From Bradyrhizobium sp. CB1650 (GTDB lineage Bacteria > Pseudomonadota > Alphaproteobacteria > Rhizobiales > Xanthobacteraceae): DNA of 64,000 bases. The notes beneath the pieces were generated by a model, which did no database searches, was not told the origin of the DNA, and saw only the letters and a list, made by a program, of their open reading frames with translations. Positions 55,697-64,000 of this stretch are shown piece by piece. The stretch spans positions 868,001 through 932,000 of the forward strand of contig NZ_CP121695.1 of NCBI RefSeq assembly GCF_029761915.1. Reading direction: 5' to 3'. Position numbers and translations under genes: made by a program. How positions within the stretch are numbered: the first letter of the stretch is position 1; the number at the start of each line of letters is the position of its first letter.

Positions 55697-55963
55697 TCAC
55701 AGCGCGCAACGGCACTCGATGCAACCGGTTGTATCGTTCCTCGTTACCAATGTCACGTAAGCGATTGAATTAGCAAGATTATCTCGAAACTGCCGGTCCG
55801 GCGGCTTTAACAGCGACGGTAATCGCAACACCCGAGCCGCTCGTGGTCCGAAACCGCGCCGGCCCCCGGGGAGCGTACGGTCGACCAACGAGGGATAGCG
55901 AAATAGCTGCCATTGTTCGAGCGTCCCACGCTCAAGCACCTCTTTAGGTGGTGGGCGGCTCAC
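55697..55963 (-). CDS. Small basic ORF translationally coupled in the defence operon
   Basis: An 88-residue frame starts with GTG overlapping the stop of the SNF2 helicase gene (GTGA) and ends 26 bases before the proposed start of the next helicase. The product is basic, with phrases PPPKEVLERGTLEQWQLFRY and PSLVDRTLPGGRRGFGPRAA, and no known domain. Without it there would be a 289-base gap in an otherwise tightly packed operon, which supports a real gene, but composition alone does not prove it. Confidence 0.4.
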   Translation of the reverse strand: MSRPPPKEVLERGTLEQWQLFRYPSLVDRTLPGGRRGFGPRAARVLRLPSLLKPPDRQFRDNLANSIAYVTLVTRNDTTGCIECRCAL

Positions 55964-58809
55964 AAAGTGGAAACGAGAGCAGCGGTTGGTAACTGTTCGC
56001 AGTCTTTAGGGTAGGAGTCGGATTTGACGGATAGGTCGAATGCGAGAGCCTTTGCGGCGGCAACCGGCAGCGGTATGCGCTCCGCCACCTTTTCCGTGAA
56101 GGATTCGTCGGTTCGATAATCGGCGCCCATCAATACCTGGAACCAGCGCTCCCGATCCATGACGACGCGAAATTGCTTTTCGTCCTGCGTGCCGCCCACG
56201 TACGGAAGGAAAACCTCAATCGGTTTGCCGACGGTTTCGGCTATGGCGCCGATCCGATCGACGCGCCCGGTTCGCTGCTCCAGCGTGCTTGGGTTCCAGC
56301 TCAAATCATGATGAATCACATGGCGGCAGCTCAGGTGGAGATCGACGCCTTCGGCGAGAACGCTTGAGGCGACGAGCACTTCCGGAAAAAAAGGGGTGTT
56401 AAACGCGAGCATCAGCCTTTGACGCGTTTCTTGCTTCACGAGCCCGTTCGCGAGCCGGATGTTGGGCATCACGCTAGTCCCCTTCATCTGGCTCAAATCA
56501 TCGTCATTCTCGCGCAGGGTCTCCCCGCGAATCCCCGGCTGCATCCGGCTCAGGGCTTCGAGGTAATCCTTGCGCTCAGGGGGCGTGCATCGCCGAGCAA
56601 TGAATTTCAAGAAAGAATCGATCTTCTCCCCGAGGGAGATACCCGACAAGTCGCGGGTGCCGAACGCCTCCTGCAAAGTGGCTTCGCCGGAGCGCGCATC
56701 GATGTCGAAGTAGCGGGCGACGAACAGCGGAGTTCGGACGAAACGGCGAACGACGTCGTGTATCCGATCTCGCTCATCGCTGTTCAATTCAAGGTAGGGC
56801 GTGAGGCGTCGGGTTAATTCGTCGTCCAAGGGCTGGCGCATGCCCCCATCGGTGTCAAAGCGTGCCCCAAAATCGGCCACGGCTTTTCGAACGGCTTCGT
56901 GCTCAAGCTCAAATCTTTGCGCGGCGTCGCTCCAAAGCTGTCGTTCCAGCGCCGCCGAGAGGTGTCTTACGATAGCTCGCCCGGTCTCACGGTAATGACA
57001 GAAGACCACGACCTTCTCGCGGTGCCGCCAAAGGTCGAGAACCCGTGTAATCAGCGGCGCAATCTTCGGGTGCTGGGCATAAGCAGCCTCATCGGGAAGC
57101 GCCGTCGTCAGCTTCTCAACGTAACGATCGACGAGCTGGCCGGGCAGGGTTGCCTTGAGTTCCTGCTCCTCGTCTTCGTGGGACGAACCGTTGCGCCGCG
57201 TCTCAAGGAAAGCTTCGTAACTCGACGCCAAACCTTCTGCAAATGTAGCTCGTCCAGCTTTTATGCCTTCGCGCACAACGACGGCTTGGGCGCGGGCCGC
57301 GAGCAAAAACGGAAGCAAAGCCTCCTCGCCTACAGGCAGACCGCCATCGCCTTCGAGCGACAAGGAAAGCGCCCGGCCGGAATGTCGCGAACGCCGCGGC
57401 ACGTTGGCGCCGGGAAGCATCGGATCGCGCAGATGCCTGACAACCCATTTACGCAGCGGCGCCTCGGCTTCTTTCATCGCGGCCTGGGCCTGCTGAAACG
57501 ATCGCATGACCATTTGGATACGTTCCGGGAGATCCTGGGGATCCGAGGCGGCGCCTTGCCACCAATCGTCGATGGACACCTCCTGGCCGTTGGTGCCGAC
57601 GAGATCGCCTTGACGGAGGGAAGCCCATCGCTTGTCGAGTTCGGCCGCGCGGTGTTGTGCGCGGTCCAGCGTCTTGCGGAGCGCCTCCACTTCCGCGTCA
57701 AACTGCTCCTTTGTGTCGTGGGGCAGCGTTTTCCAGGCAACGCCGCGGAAGCGGCCGATCACATTCAGCAATTCATGATGCCCGAGCTGAAATGGCGTTG
57801 CGGTCAAAAACATCATCCGCTCGAACGATCCCTCCAACGCGCCCGTGATCGTGCCGGCATCCTCCCGTGCGTCATCAGTCACAAAGAGGGACGCCAGGCG
57901 GGTCGCCGGATTCTTCAGGTGATGGGCCTCGTCAAGGATCAGAAGGGGAGAGCGAAACCTCGCTTTCGCGAGGGTCGATGGCCACATCGTCCGCAGCGCA
58001 TCGTTGATCGCACGGCGTGCGCGCTCCAGCCGCTCGTGAATGAAAGCCGATCCCCGGGCCGGTAGTTCGCGCAAGCAATCGCGTAATTCGGCGACATCGA
58101 TGTCGCTCGATTCGAGCACTTTCTGGATTGCCTCGGGAATGGGCGCGTCAGAGAGTTGAAGCTCGGGGCGGGCCCGGTAATGCTCATTGATGACGTGGCG
58201 CCATTCCCGGTTGGAGATGCGCAGCAGCTTGGCGAACAGCTCCGGGTCATTGTAGGAGGACTTGGTTCGCAACAGGTCCGCGGCGAACCGTGGCAACGCA
58301 TTCCGCTTTTCGCCGAGATGTATGCCGCTGATGGCGCGCTTGATCAGTGCGAGGCGTACCCACTGATCGATGTTCTGCACATGGAAGGCTCCATGCTTGA
58401 GAAAAATGATCTGCGGACGGTTGCTGGCTTCGCTATCGATAAGCCGAAAAAATTCGAGCGCCGACGCAACAGGTTCGGCGAGGAGCGTCTTATCATCGGA
58501 GCGCTTGATCGCGCGATCGACGAATACCTTAAAATCGCGAGGCCATTTCTCGTGGAGCGATGAAGGCACCATAATGACGACGGGCCGTTTCCCGCGGTCG
58601 GCGAGGGCCGCCTTCATGGCGACGCCGAGCGCGACAAAGGTTTTTCCCATGCCGACTTCATCGGCCAGCACGATGCCCGGCTGACTGCCGAGCCGGCGCA
58701 GAATCTCCGCGATCGTGCGCTGTTGCCGCAGCGCATCTTCGCTGCTGACGCGATCATTTCTGAGATCGAGACGCTCGCCCAGATCACCCGTGTCAACAGG
58801 CCAAGTCAC
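55960..58809 (-). CDS. SNF2/SWI2-type superfamily II helicase
   Basis: This 949-residue ATPase has SF2 motifs in order: Q-like LRQQRTIAEILRRLG, motif I LADEVGMGKTFVALG (near 50), Ia MVPSSLHEKW, II LILDEAHHLKN (near 295), III FLTATPFQLGHHE, IV-like VVVFCHYRETG, V VASSVLAEGVDLHLS and VI LEQRTGRVDRIGA (near 846). Such helicases move along duplex DNA in DISARM, Type I restriction-like and similar defence systems. The start is a GTG overlapping the stop of the preceding PLD frame (GTGA), so translation is coupled to it. It is not a DNA-repair RapA: the N-terminal part is unrelated. Confidence 0.92.
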   Translation of the reverse strand: MTWPVDTGDLGERLDLRNDRVSSEDALRQQRTIAEILRRLGSQPGIVLADEVGMGKTFVALGVAMKAALADRGKRPVVIMVPSSLHEKWPRDFKVFVDRAIKRSDDKTLLAEPVASALEFFRLIDSEASNRPQIIFLKHGAFHVQNIDQWVRLALIKRAISGIHLGEKRNALPRFAADLLRTKSSYNDPELFAKLLRISNREWRHVINEHYRARPELQLSDAPIPEAIQKVLESSDIDVAELRDCLRELPARGSAFIHERLERARRAINDALRTMWPSTLAKARFRSPLLILDEAHHLKNPATRLASLFVTDDAREDAGTITGALEGSFERMMFLTATPFQLGHHELLNVIGRFRGVAWKTLPHDTKEQFDAEVEALRKTLDRAQHRAAELDKRWASLRQGDLVGTNGQEVSIDDWWQGAASDPQDLPERIQMVMRSFQQAQAAMKEAEAPLRKWVVRHLRDPMLPGANVPRRSRHSGRALSLSLEGDGGLPVGEEALLPFLLAARAQAVVVREGIKAGRATFAEGLASSYEAFLETRRNGSSHEDEEQELKATLPGQLVDRYVEKLTTALPDEAAYAQHPKIAPLITRVLDLWRHREKVVVFCHYRETGRAIVRHLSAALERQLWSDAAQRFELEHEAVRKAVADFGARFDTDGGMRQPLDDELTRRLTPYLELNSDERDRIHDVVRRFVRTPLFVARYFDIDARSGEATLQEAFGTRDLSGISLGEKIDSFLKFIARRCTPPERKDYLEALSRMQPGIRGETLRENDDDLSQMKGTSVMPNIRLANGLVKQETRQRLMLAFNTPFFPEVLVASSVLAEGVDLHLSCRHVIHHDLSWNPSTLEQRTGRVDRIGAIAETVGKPIEVFLPYVGGTQDEKQFRVVMDRERWFQVLMGADYRTDESFTEKVAERIPLPVAAAKALAFDLSVKSDSYPKDCEQLPTAALVSTL

Positions 58810-60104
58810 GATAGCAGCTCCTCAAAAGAGGCCGCGACATAGGCGGCAAGGCTGGGCGGAGCGGCTGCTTGGTGGGCAAGCTCCTGCAAGGATCGGGTGA
58901 TCTCACTGACTTCGAGACCAACGGCATGTTTGTTGAGCGGACCCAACGGCCTCCACGCGACGCTGCGCAGCGTGGCGGCGACCTCGGCGATCATGAACGC
59001 AGCCCCTTCCGGGTCTTCGGCCGCGAGCCGCTTAGCCAGGGCAAAAGGCCCGATCGGCCCGCGCAGGCGCCAGCGAAGAGCGTCGAGGGAGCTCACCGGC
59101 TGCTGCATGCGCTCACGCATACCCTCCAGCGCCTGGGCAACGCGCCGCATGCGGCGCAGGAGAAATTGGCTTGTGTCGACTCTTTTGTGCGGATCAACCT
59201 CGACAGCTTCCCCTGGCTGTTTCTGACTTTCCCGGCGCTGAAGGATACGAAGGACCACCTCGTGCAGCGGGCGCGCGGAAGTAAGAATCTCGATGAGTTC
59301 CGCAAGTGAAAGGCTTCCGAGCTCGTCGGGTGGTGGCAGGGCCGACGGATCAGCAACATTCACGACCCAGGGCGCGCTCCATTCGCGCTGCGCATCGTCA
59401 TGCCAGCGAACGTCGAGTGAGCTGGGAGGCCGCTTCGTGTCCCAAGGAAGAACGACGGTAGGCGGGCTTCCGCTGTCTGCCCGGCCCTGATTGTTCATAA
59501 GCAATCCGTGCTCCTTGGATAGGATCTCAAAGACCGGCGGCGCGCCAGCGCCGATCTCAAGCTCAAGGCGGGCGCCATGCCGGTCGAGGCAGAACAGCGC
59601 CAGCCCGAAAGCGGCCGGCAAGGGCGGAGCATCCAGGTTGTCGGCTGAGTCGGGTGATCCGCCGAGAAACTGGACGCCTTCGATATTGTCGAGCTCGGTC
59701 TCCTTCGGCCATGATTGCGCGCAGAGCTTTCCGAAACGCGACCCGCGATCACGGATGATGTAGGCTAGGTTCAGTTCGATATTGTGCCGGGGGTGAAGGC
59801 CAAGCCCCGCAGCCGTGAAGTTACTCGATCCAAGCATGTAGAGCGCGCGGTCGTCGCGCTCTAACCAGACGGATTTCGCGTGAAGCGGGCGATCCTCTTC
59901 TTTGCTTTCGATCTCGACGCGCTGTTCGATGATTGAAAACGCATGCCGGAGCGATGGATGCGAAGATTTCTTGAGCGCCGCCGGTGCATCGATCTGCACC
60001 GTACCGTCCGGCAAAGTCCGTCCGGGACCGGCAAAGCTTAACCAGCGTTCACCGCGCGTAGTGAGAATGGCCGCAAAGGCCTCCCGTGGCTCCGGCGCGA
60101 GCAT
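58806..60104 (-). CDS. PLD-superfamily nuclease, C-terminal part (frame 2)
   Basis: This 432-residue frame carries the second phospholipase-D HxK motif (PLHAKSVWLERDD, followed by LYMLGSSNFTAAGLG) and a helical C-terminal domain with FLLRRMRRVAQALEGMRERM. The first HxK motif lies in the frame at 60049-60849, and the two frames overlap by 56 bases. Together they make one PLD-type protein of about 680 residues. The apparent start (MLAPEPREAF) has only GAGG touching the ATG, so separate initiation looks poor. The N-terminal frame reads DEDARAGATGG and frame 2 reads APEPREAF: a loss of two bases in a GC run would link them as DARAPEPREAF. Confidence 0.8.
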   Translation of the reverse strand: MLAPEPREAFAAILTTRGERWLSFAGPGRTLPDGTVQIDAPAALKKSSHPSLRHAFSIIEQRVEIESKEEDRPLHAKSVWLERDDRALYMLGSSNFTAAGLGLHPRHNIELNLAYIIRDRGSRFGKLCAQSWPKETELDNIEGVQFLGGSPDSADNLDAPPLPAAFGLALFCLDRHGARLELEIGAGAPPVFEILSKEHGLLMNNQGRADSGSPPTVVLPWDTKRPPSSLDVRWHDDAQREWSAPWVVNVADPSALPPPDELGSLSLAELIEILTSARPLHEVVLRILQRRESQKQPGEAVEVDPHKRVDTSQFLLRRMRRVAQALEGMRERMQQPVSSLDALRWRLRGPIGPFALAKRLAAEDPEGAAFMIAEVAATLRSVAWRPLGPLNKHAVGLEVSEITRSLQELAHQAAAPPSLAAYVAASFEELLS

Positions 60105-60849
60105 CCTCGTCGAAAAACGGGCTTAGGACCCATGCGCAGTCCGGCCGCGGTCCAACCCATCGGGCGTCAAGTTGTTGAATGACCGTGTCACTGTCGGGAA
60201 CAAGGGGAATCAGCACGCATTCGGCGTCGTCACGATCGGCGGGCGGAAAAGAGCGAGCCCTTCGTTCAACAGACGACAGAAACTTCGTCAGAGCAGCTTG
60301 TGGACCGCTGTCGGTACGATCGATGCCAGGTGCGTACTCTCGCACGCGATGGAGGAACGCGATGCATTCGCGAAGCAGTTCGGGTGCGGCATTGCCCTCG
60401 GGACCGAAATCGAGCACGGCCATGACCTCTTGATTTCGGCGGTAGGCTGGTTCCGTCAGATTGGCAGACCCGATCAGAACCCGGATAAAGTTTTCCCACA
60501 CCAGCAAGGTTAGTTTGGCGTGCAATATGCCGCCGCCCGGTAGCCGCACTGGCAACATATGCCAACGCAAGCTGCGGTCGGCGGCGGCATGTGTGCTATC
60601 GACAAGGACGCAGGCAAAGCTTTGCGCGAGCTTTTCTTCCCGCTCGATGAGGTAGGCTTTCGCGGTTTCGTTGGGATTGCTTTGGATCGACAAGAACCGC
60701 GCCAGGCATTGTTCTTCGAACAGTTCGGCGTCGAACGTAAAGCTTGTCGCCACGCAGCCAAGCGGGCGGCCAAAAGCCTCGTCGCCGGTCCAAAGATCGA
60801 GCAGGCGCGCGCGCGTTTGCTCGGAAGCCGACGAACGCCGGCCGCTCAT
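60049..60849 (-). CDS. PLD-superfamily nuclease, N-terminal part (frame 1)
   Basis: This 266-residue frame starts at ATG 60849, overlapping the stop of the 438-residue gene (ATGA). It holds the first PLD motif ILHAKLTLLVWENFIRVLIG, then SANLTEPAYRRNQEVM, and ends shortly after SPFFDEDARAGA, where family members continue. Alone it has one HxK motif; PLD nucleases need two, either on one chain or in a dimer. See the C-terminal part for the likely frameshift between the two. Confidence 0.8.
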   Translation of the reverse strand: MSGRRSSASEQTRARLLDLWTGDEAFGRPLGCVATSFTFDAELFEEQCLARFLSIQSNPNETAKAYLIEREEKLAQSFACVLVDSTHAAADRSLRWHMLPVRLPGGGILHAKLTLLVWENFIRVLIGSANLTEPAYRRNQEVMAVLDFGPEGNAAPELLRECIAFLHRVREYAPGIDRTDSGPQAALTKFLSSVERRARSFPPADRDDAECVLIPLVPDSDTVIQQLDARWVGPRPDCAWVLSPFFDEDARAGATGGLCGHSHYAR

Positions 60850-62162
60850 TGAAGGACTCCCAAGTCGGCGAGAAATCCGGAAAAGGTTGGAATGCGATAT
60901 TCGTGAACATAGCCGCCCTTGCCGGAAGGCGGTTCGGGCAGGGTATAGCCGGCGCGCAAGGCCACCCGCCCGTGCGGTCCACGCTCGAACCATGCGCGTT
61001 TCCCGTGTGGGGGCTTCTCGCGTTGAACCTGGTCGTGATGATGGAGGATTGCATCAAAGAGTTCGGCGGTGGTTCGAGCCTCTTCGAAGCGGTCGACGGC
61101 CTGTGCAATGCCTTTCTCTTTGCGCTCCCATTCGAGCAGCGTTGGATGGGAGCGAACACGCGCGAGGCTTGGTGCCAGGAGTGCGAGCGCGGACTGGGCA
61201 GTCTTTGTCGCAGAGAAAATCTTGGCGTCTACAGGTAGGCCACCGTTGCTCGATGCGCAATAGCGCAAGCCATCGAAGGCGTCGGTGATCACGCGGCCAA
61301 AAGTTTCATACGCATCGATCGCGGTGAGCAGTTGTTGAAGCTCGGCGGGAGCCCTGCGACTGAGCTTGCGGAGAAAGGGCGCCTCGTGGCTACGCTCGCT
61401 CACGCCACCTTGCGCAACCAAGGCGTCTTTGAGGTGGGCGATCATTTCGGTGTTGCCGGCACGGGACAAAATCCGCTCGGTCAGGATCGTTTTTTCGCGG
61501 CGGCCAGGTGCTGTTGGATCGAGGCGGCTCGCGAGCTCGCGCCAGAACTCCCCAGATTGGTATGTGGTGTGTCCCTTGTCCATGCCTTGAGAAACCGCAC
61601 GCCGGAGCCGCTCGCGAAAGGCGTGCCCGGCGCCGCCTGATCCGTCGAGGAAGCCATCGAGCCCTTGATCCCTTGCCCATGCCGAAATCAGTTCGTAGCC
61701 GCCGTCGTCGAGCGCGCCATCGTTGGTGATGATTCCGATTCCATGGGCAAGGCGCCGAAACACGCCGGTGAAGCCAAATGCATTCGGGGTCTTGAGATAG
61801 GCCGTCGCACAGACGGGCCGTTGGTTGCGCAGGGCTCGCCGAACTTTCTGAATGCCGGGAACGCCCGACGTCGCCGAAGGTGAATTCTCCGTGCGCACAA
61901 ACGCCTCGACGACAAACCATTCCCACACGAGCCATGGCGGCGTTATGCCGTCCGCAGCAACCGCATCGTCGTCCCAATTGTCCAAAAGACGGGCACCGAT
62001 CGCTATGGCTGTTACGAAGCGCGGATGGCCCATCCGCACGGTCACAGCCGGCAGCAAGCGGTCGGCCAGGCGCTCGTAGCCGGGCAGCAGTCCCAAAGGA
62101 TCGGTACTGCCTTCACTCTCCTCGGAAGGATCAAATTCGGAACTAAATGGTGCTCTCAACAT
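60846..62162 (-). CDS. Conserved hypothetical protein of the defence operon
   Basis: The 438-residue protein is mostly helical. Phrases include LPGYERLADRLLPAVTVRMG near residue 28, PPWLVWEWFVVEAFVR, AFGFTGVFRRLAHGIGI and the C-terminal YVHEYRIPTFSGFLADLGVL. No catalytic motif is obvious. The early part is loosely like DUF6361-type proteins that occur next to SNF2 and PLD genes, but I hold this only as a lead. It overlaps the PLD gene by four bases and follows the RecB-like gene by 26, so it is a core member of the set, perhaps a specificity or assembly factor. Confidence 0.75.
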   Translation of the reverse strand: MLRAPFSSEFDPSEESEGSTDPLGLLPGYERLADRLLPAVTVRMGHPRFVTAIAIGARLLDNWDDDAVAADGITPPWLVWEWFVVEAFVRTENSPSATSGVPGIQKVRRALRNQRPVCATAYLKTPNAFGFTGVFRRLAHGIGIITNDGALDDGGYELISAWARDQGLDGFLDGSGGAGHAFRERLRRAVSQGMDKGHTTYQSGEFWRELASRLDPTAPGRREKTILTERILSRAGNTEMIAHLKDALVAQGGVSERSHEAPFLRKLSRRAPAELQQLLTAIDAYETFGRVITDAFDGLRYCASSNGGLPVDAKIFSATKTAQSALALLAPSLARVRSHPTLLEWERKEKGIAQAVDRFEEARTTAELFDAILHHHDQVQREKPPHGKRAWFERGPHGRVALRAGYTLPEPPSGKGGYVHEYRIPTFSGFLADLGVLQ

Positions 62163-62188
62163 GACTTTCTACTCTAATAAAGAAGCGC

Positions 62189-64000
62189 TCACGGTCGGTT
62201 CAGCGCAATCGACTCGGCGTGAGCAAACAGGTTCAGGCGGCGAAGGTCGTCGATCTTCGTCCACGCGCCTTCGAGGAGCTGGGCGCCGTGAACGACAAGA
62301 GCCAGGCATTGCGCACGGCTCACGGCAACGTTGAAGCGGTTCGGGTTGAAAAGGAATTCGGTGCCGCGTGGCGCTTCTACCCCTCTCGATGTCGTCATCG
62401 AGACGATCACGACCGCGGCTTCCTGACCCTGAAACTTGTCGACCGTGCCGACCTGGGCACCCGGCGGCAGGAGCTGCTTCAGCAGGTTCACCTGTAAGTT
62501 ATAAGGCGCGACGATCAGAATGTCCTTCAGCGTCATCGGCGACACGTTATCGCCCCGCACGATTTCGTGGGTCTGTAATTCTCGAACCAGCGCCGCGATG
62601 GCTTCCGCCTCGGCGCGGCTCGATTGCGTGCAGCCGTCATGCGCGATCGGAACAAAGGAGAGTCCGGCCGGCCGAAGGGCGTCGTGCGCGCCGGGCCGCA
62701 GCCGAAGATAACGGGTCTTGGTCGAGGGGTGTGCTCCAAGCCGCCCGTCGTAGATTGCATCGGAAATAAATCCGCAAAGGGACGGATGCAGGCGGCGGCT
62801 CTCATTCAATAGGATGCCGCGGTCGTCCGCCACGGTTGCCCGATCCTCCAGAAGGTACTCAAGGCTTGAGAGGCCGGTCTCGCCGGGATGCACGCCCTGA
62901 ACGGGTTGGGGAAGCTGCATCTGATCGCCGACCAGCACGATGTTCGCTGCGGCGGCTCCCATTGCGACGAGATTGCCAAGGGATACCTGGCCTGCCTCAT
63001 CGATGAACAAATAGTCGCACGTTCCACGCTGATCGTCGCGGCAGAAATGAAACACCGTCCCGCCGACAAGACGATGGTGCGCCGTCACGTCCTCCGAATT
63101 GACGACCGTGACGACGTTGGCGCTGGTGTATTCCGTCTCGGGTTTGCCATCGTTGCCCTTCTTGGCGCCGCGGAAGCGGAATCCCGTCTCGGCGGCGCGC
63201 GCGTCCACCTCGGCAAGCAGTTTGTTGATCGCCTTGTGCGAGTTCGACGACACGCCGACGCGCTTGCGGGCGCGGAGCAGCGCGACGATCGCTTGCGCCG
63301 CCGTATAGGTCTTGCCCGTTCCAGGCGGTCCTTGAATGAAGAGATAGCTATGGTCGAGGTCGGTGACGGCGCGGATTACGGCTTCGGTCAGGGGCTCGTC
63401 TGCGCTGCGGATCGGCAATGCTGCGGTCCGGCCTCTCAAACGCGGCGCACGGCGCATCAGAATATCGAGTAATGCCTGATCGTCCTCGCTCGCCCCGCTG
63501 GCGAAGCGACTGGCAAACGCCAGCACGGCATCAGGAACGCCCTGCAGATCGATCGGCGCGGAAACAAGGCTGAAACGCTTCGGCATGGGAGGAGCCTTCG
63601 CGGCCCGGCGGAGCACGACGCGCCCATCCTCGGCTGAAATTTCCACGATGGCACCAGCATTGCCGATGGTTTCGGCGATCTTTGGTTTGTCCCCAACCTT
63701 GAGCTTTGTGTCCTGTGGTGGAAAGACATACGTCGTATCAAATGACCGCTTGACCGGCACCGGCACCGTGGACGTGTCAACCTGAAGACCGCCGAGGCTT
63801 TCGGCATCGTCGACCAGTTCGTCTTCGGACCAGGCCTGCCGCTCGAACAGCGCCCACCATCCAGGTTTCTGCGACCGCTGATGATACCACAACAGCTCGG
63901 CGAGAAGTTCGCGCACGCGCGCATCGCCGTGCGCACAGGCCCGTACGGCTGCCGCAAGAGCCTGCTTGCGGGCCTCACGCTGGGCGCGCTCGGCCGACTG
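62189..64000 (-). CDS. TM0106-type RecB-like nuclease with UPF1-like helicase, C-terminal part (runs off the window)
   Basis: The frame is open through the right edge, so the 5' end lies beyond 64000; the first GTG-initiated frame inside the window is at 63916. The visible part has a helical linker (ELLAELLWYHQRSQKPGWW), an SF1 helicase with Walker A FIQGPPGTGKTYTAAQA, Walker B DYLFIDEAGQVSL, GDQMQLPQPVQG, DKFQGQEAAVVIVSMTTSRG and FNVAVSRAQCLALVVHG. The linker-helicase order is the one seen in TM0106-type proteins, whose missing N-terminus would hold the RecB-like PD-(D/E)xK nuclease. It is the first known gene of the cluster. Confidence 0.88.
   Translation of the reverse strand, partial: QSAERAQREARKQALAAAVRACAHGDARVRELLAELLWYHQRSQKPGWWALFERQAWSEDELVDDAESLGGLQVDTSTVPVPVKRSFDTTYVFPPQDTKLKVGDKPKIAETIGNAGAIVEISAEDGRVVLRRAAKAPPMPKRFSLVSAPIDLQGVPDAVLAFASRFASGASEDDQALLDILMRRAPRLRGRTAALPIRSADEPLTEAVIRAVTDLDHSYLFIQGPPGTGKTYTAAQAIVALLRARKRVGVSSNSHKAINKLLAEVDARAAETGFRFRGAKKGNDGKPETEYTSANVVTVVNSEDVTAHHRLVGGTVFHFCRDDQRGTCDYLFIDEAGQVSLGNLVAMGAAAANIVLVGDQMQLPQPVQGVHPGETGLSSLEYLLEDRATVADDRGILLNESRRLHPSLCGFISDAIYDGRLGAHPSTKTRYLRLRPGAHDALRPAGLSFVPIAHDGCTQSSRAEAEAIAALVRELQTHEIVRGDNVSPMTLKDILIVAPYNLQVNLLKQLLPPGAQVGTVDKFQGQEAAVVIVSMTTSRGVEAPRGTEFLFNPNRFNVAVSRAQCLALVVHGAQLLEGAWTKIDDLRRLNLFAHAESIALNRP

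Noticed and set aside
60090..60112. Programmed -1 frameshift in the PLD gene
   Set aside because: The second frame is +1 relative to the first and the T5 run does not form a canonical slippery heptamer.
1..64000. CRISPR array or tandem repeats
   Set aside because: No regularly spaced short repeats were seen anywhere in the window.

Overview
The window looks like an accessory-rich stretch of a high-GC alphaproteobacterium, most likely Bradyrhizobium or a close relative. This is inferred from the glycine-dependent (C4) 5-aminolevulinate synthase, FixJ/NodW-type regulators, the trifunctional Ser/Thr kinase-ATPase-histidine kinase, DUF6894 and other short rhizobial families, and codon usage. No intact tRNA, rRNA, CRISPR array, integrase or transposase was seen.

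Layout. (1) 1-6.4 kb, plus strand: uptake and activation of an aromatic or phenylpropanoid acid (periplasmic binding protein, maleylacetate-reductase-like Fe-dehydrogenase, feruloyl-CoA-synthase-like ligase, enoyl-CoA hydratase), then a decayed SDR gene and a TetR regulator. (2) 7.1-13.4 kb, minus: a complete cytochrome bo-type quinol oxidase operon in the order cyoE-A-B-C-D, followed by a small unknown gene and a chloroperoxidase-like hydrolase. (3) 13.6-18.8 kb, minus: a periplasmic molybdenum hydroxylase (IorAB type) with a triheme cytochrome c and an EthD-like protein. (4) 18.9-23.6 kb, minus: a four-gene unit with a DyP-type peroxidase, a DUF4331-SRPBCC fusion, a TPR protein and an unknown protein. 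(5) 23.9-32.2 kb: a 2093-residue kinase/ATPase/PAS/histidine-kinase protein, a convergent lone receiver and a FixJ-like regulator. (6) 32.6-36.2 kb, plus: a winged-helix regulator and an AaeB/AaeX/AaeA-like aromatic-acid efflux set. (7) 36.4-47.1 kb: small secreted proteins, a 5-aminolevulinate synthase, a divergent TetR/DUF2798-NmrA locus with a visible operator, a tautomerase, hydrolases, HxlR, an acyl-CoA ligase and an SDR. (8) 47.4-48.9 kb: gene debris (ferredoxin tail, DUF4238 tail) beside a tRNA-Ser-3'-end-like repeat. (9) 48.9-64 kb, minus: a probable defence island with an Abi_2/HEPN protein and a compact run of RecB-like nuclease-helicase, unknown 438-residue protein, PLD nuclease (frameshifted), SNF2-type helicase, an 88-residue ORF, and an SF1 helicase fused to a Vsr-like nuclease and a GreA/GreB C-terminal domain.

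How it may fit together. Regions 1-7 read as oxidation, import, export and CoA activation of lignin-type aromatics, with heme supply (ALA synthase, heme o synthase) and a quinol oxidase that would serve the DyP, cytochrome c and respiratory enzymes; this link is inference. Two direct repeats resembling a tRNA-Ser 3' end (about 6.66 and 47.46 kb) bracket about 41 kb and may be old attachment sites. The cluster at 50.7-64 kb is the best candidate for an under-described antiphage or restriction-like system.
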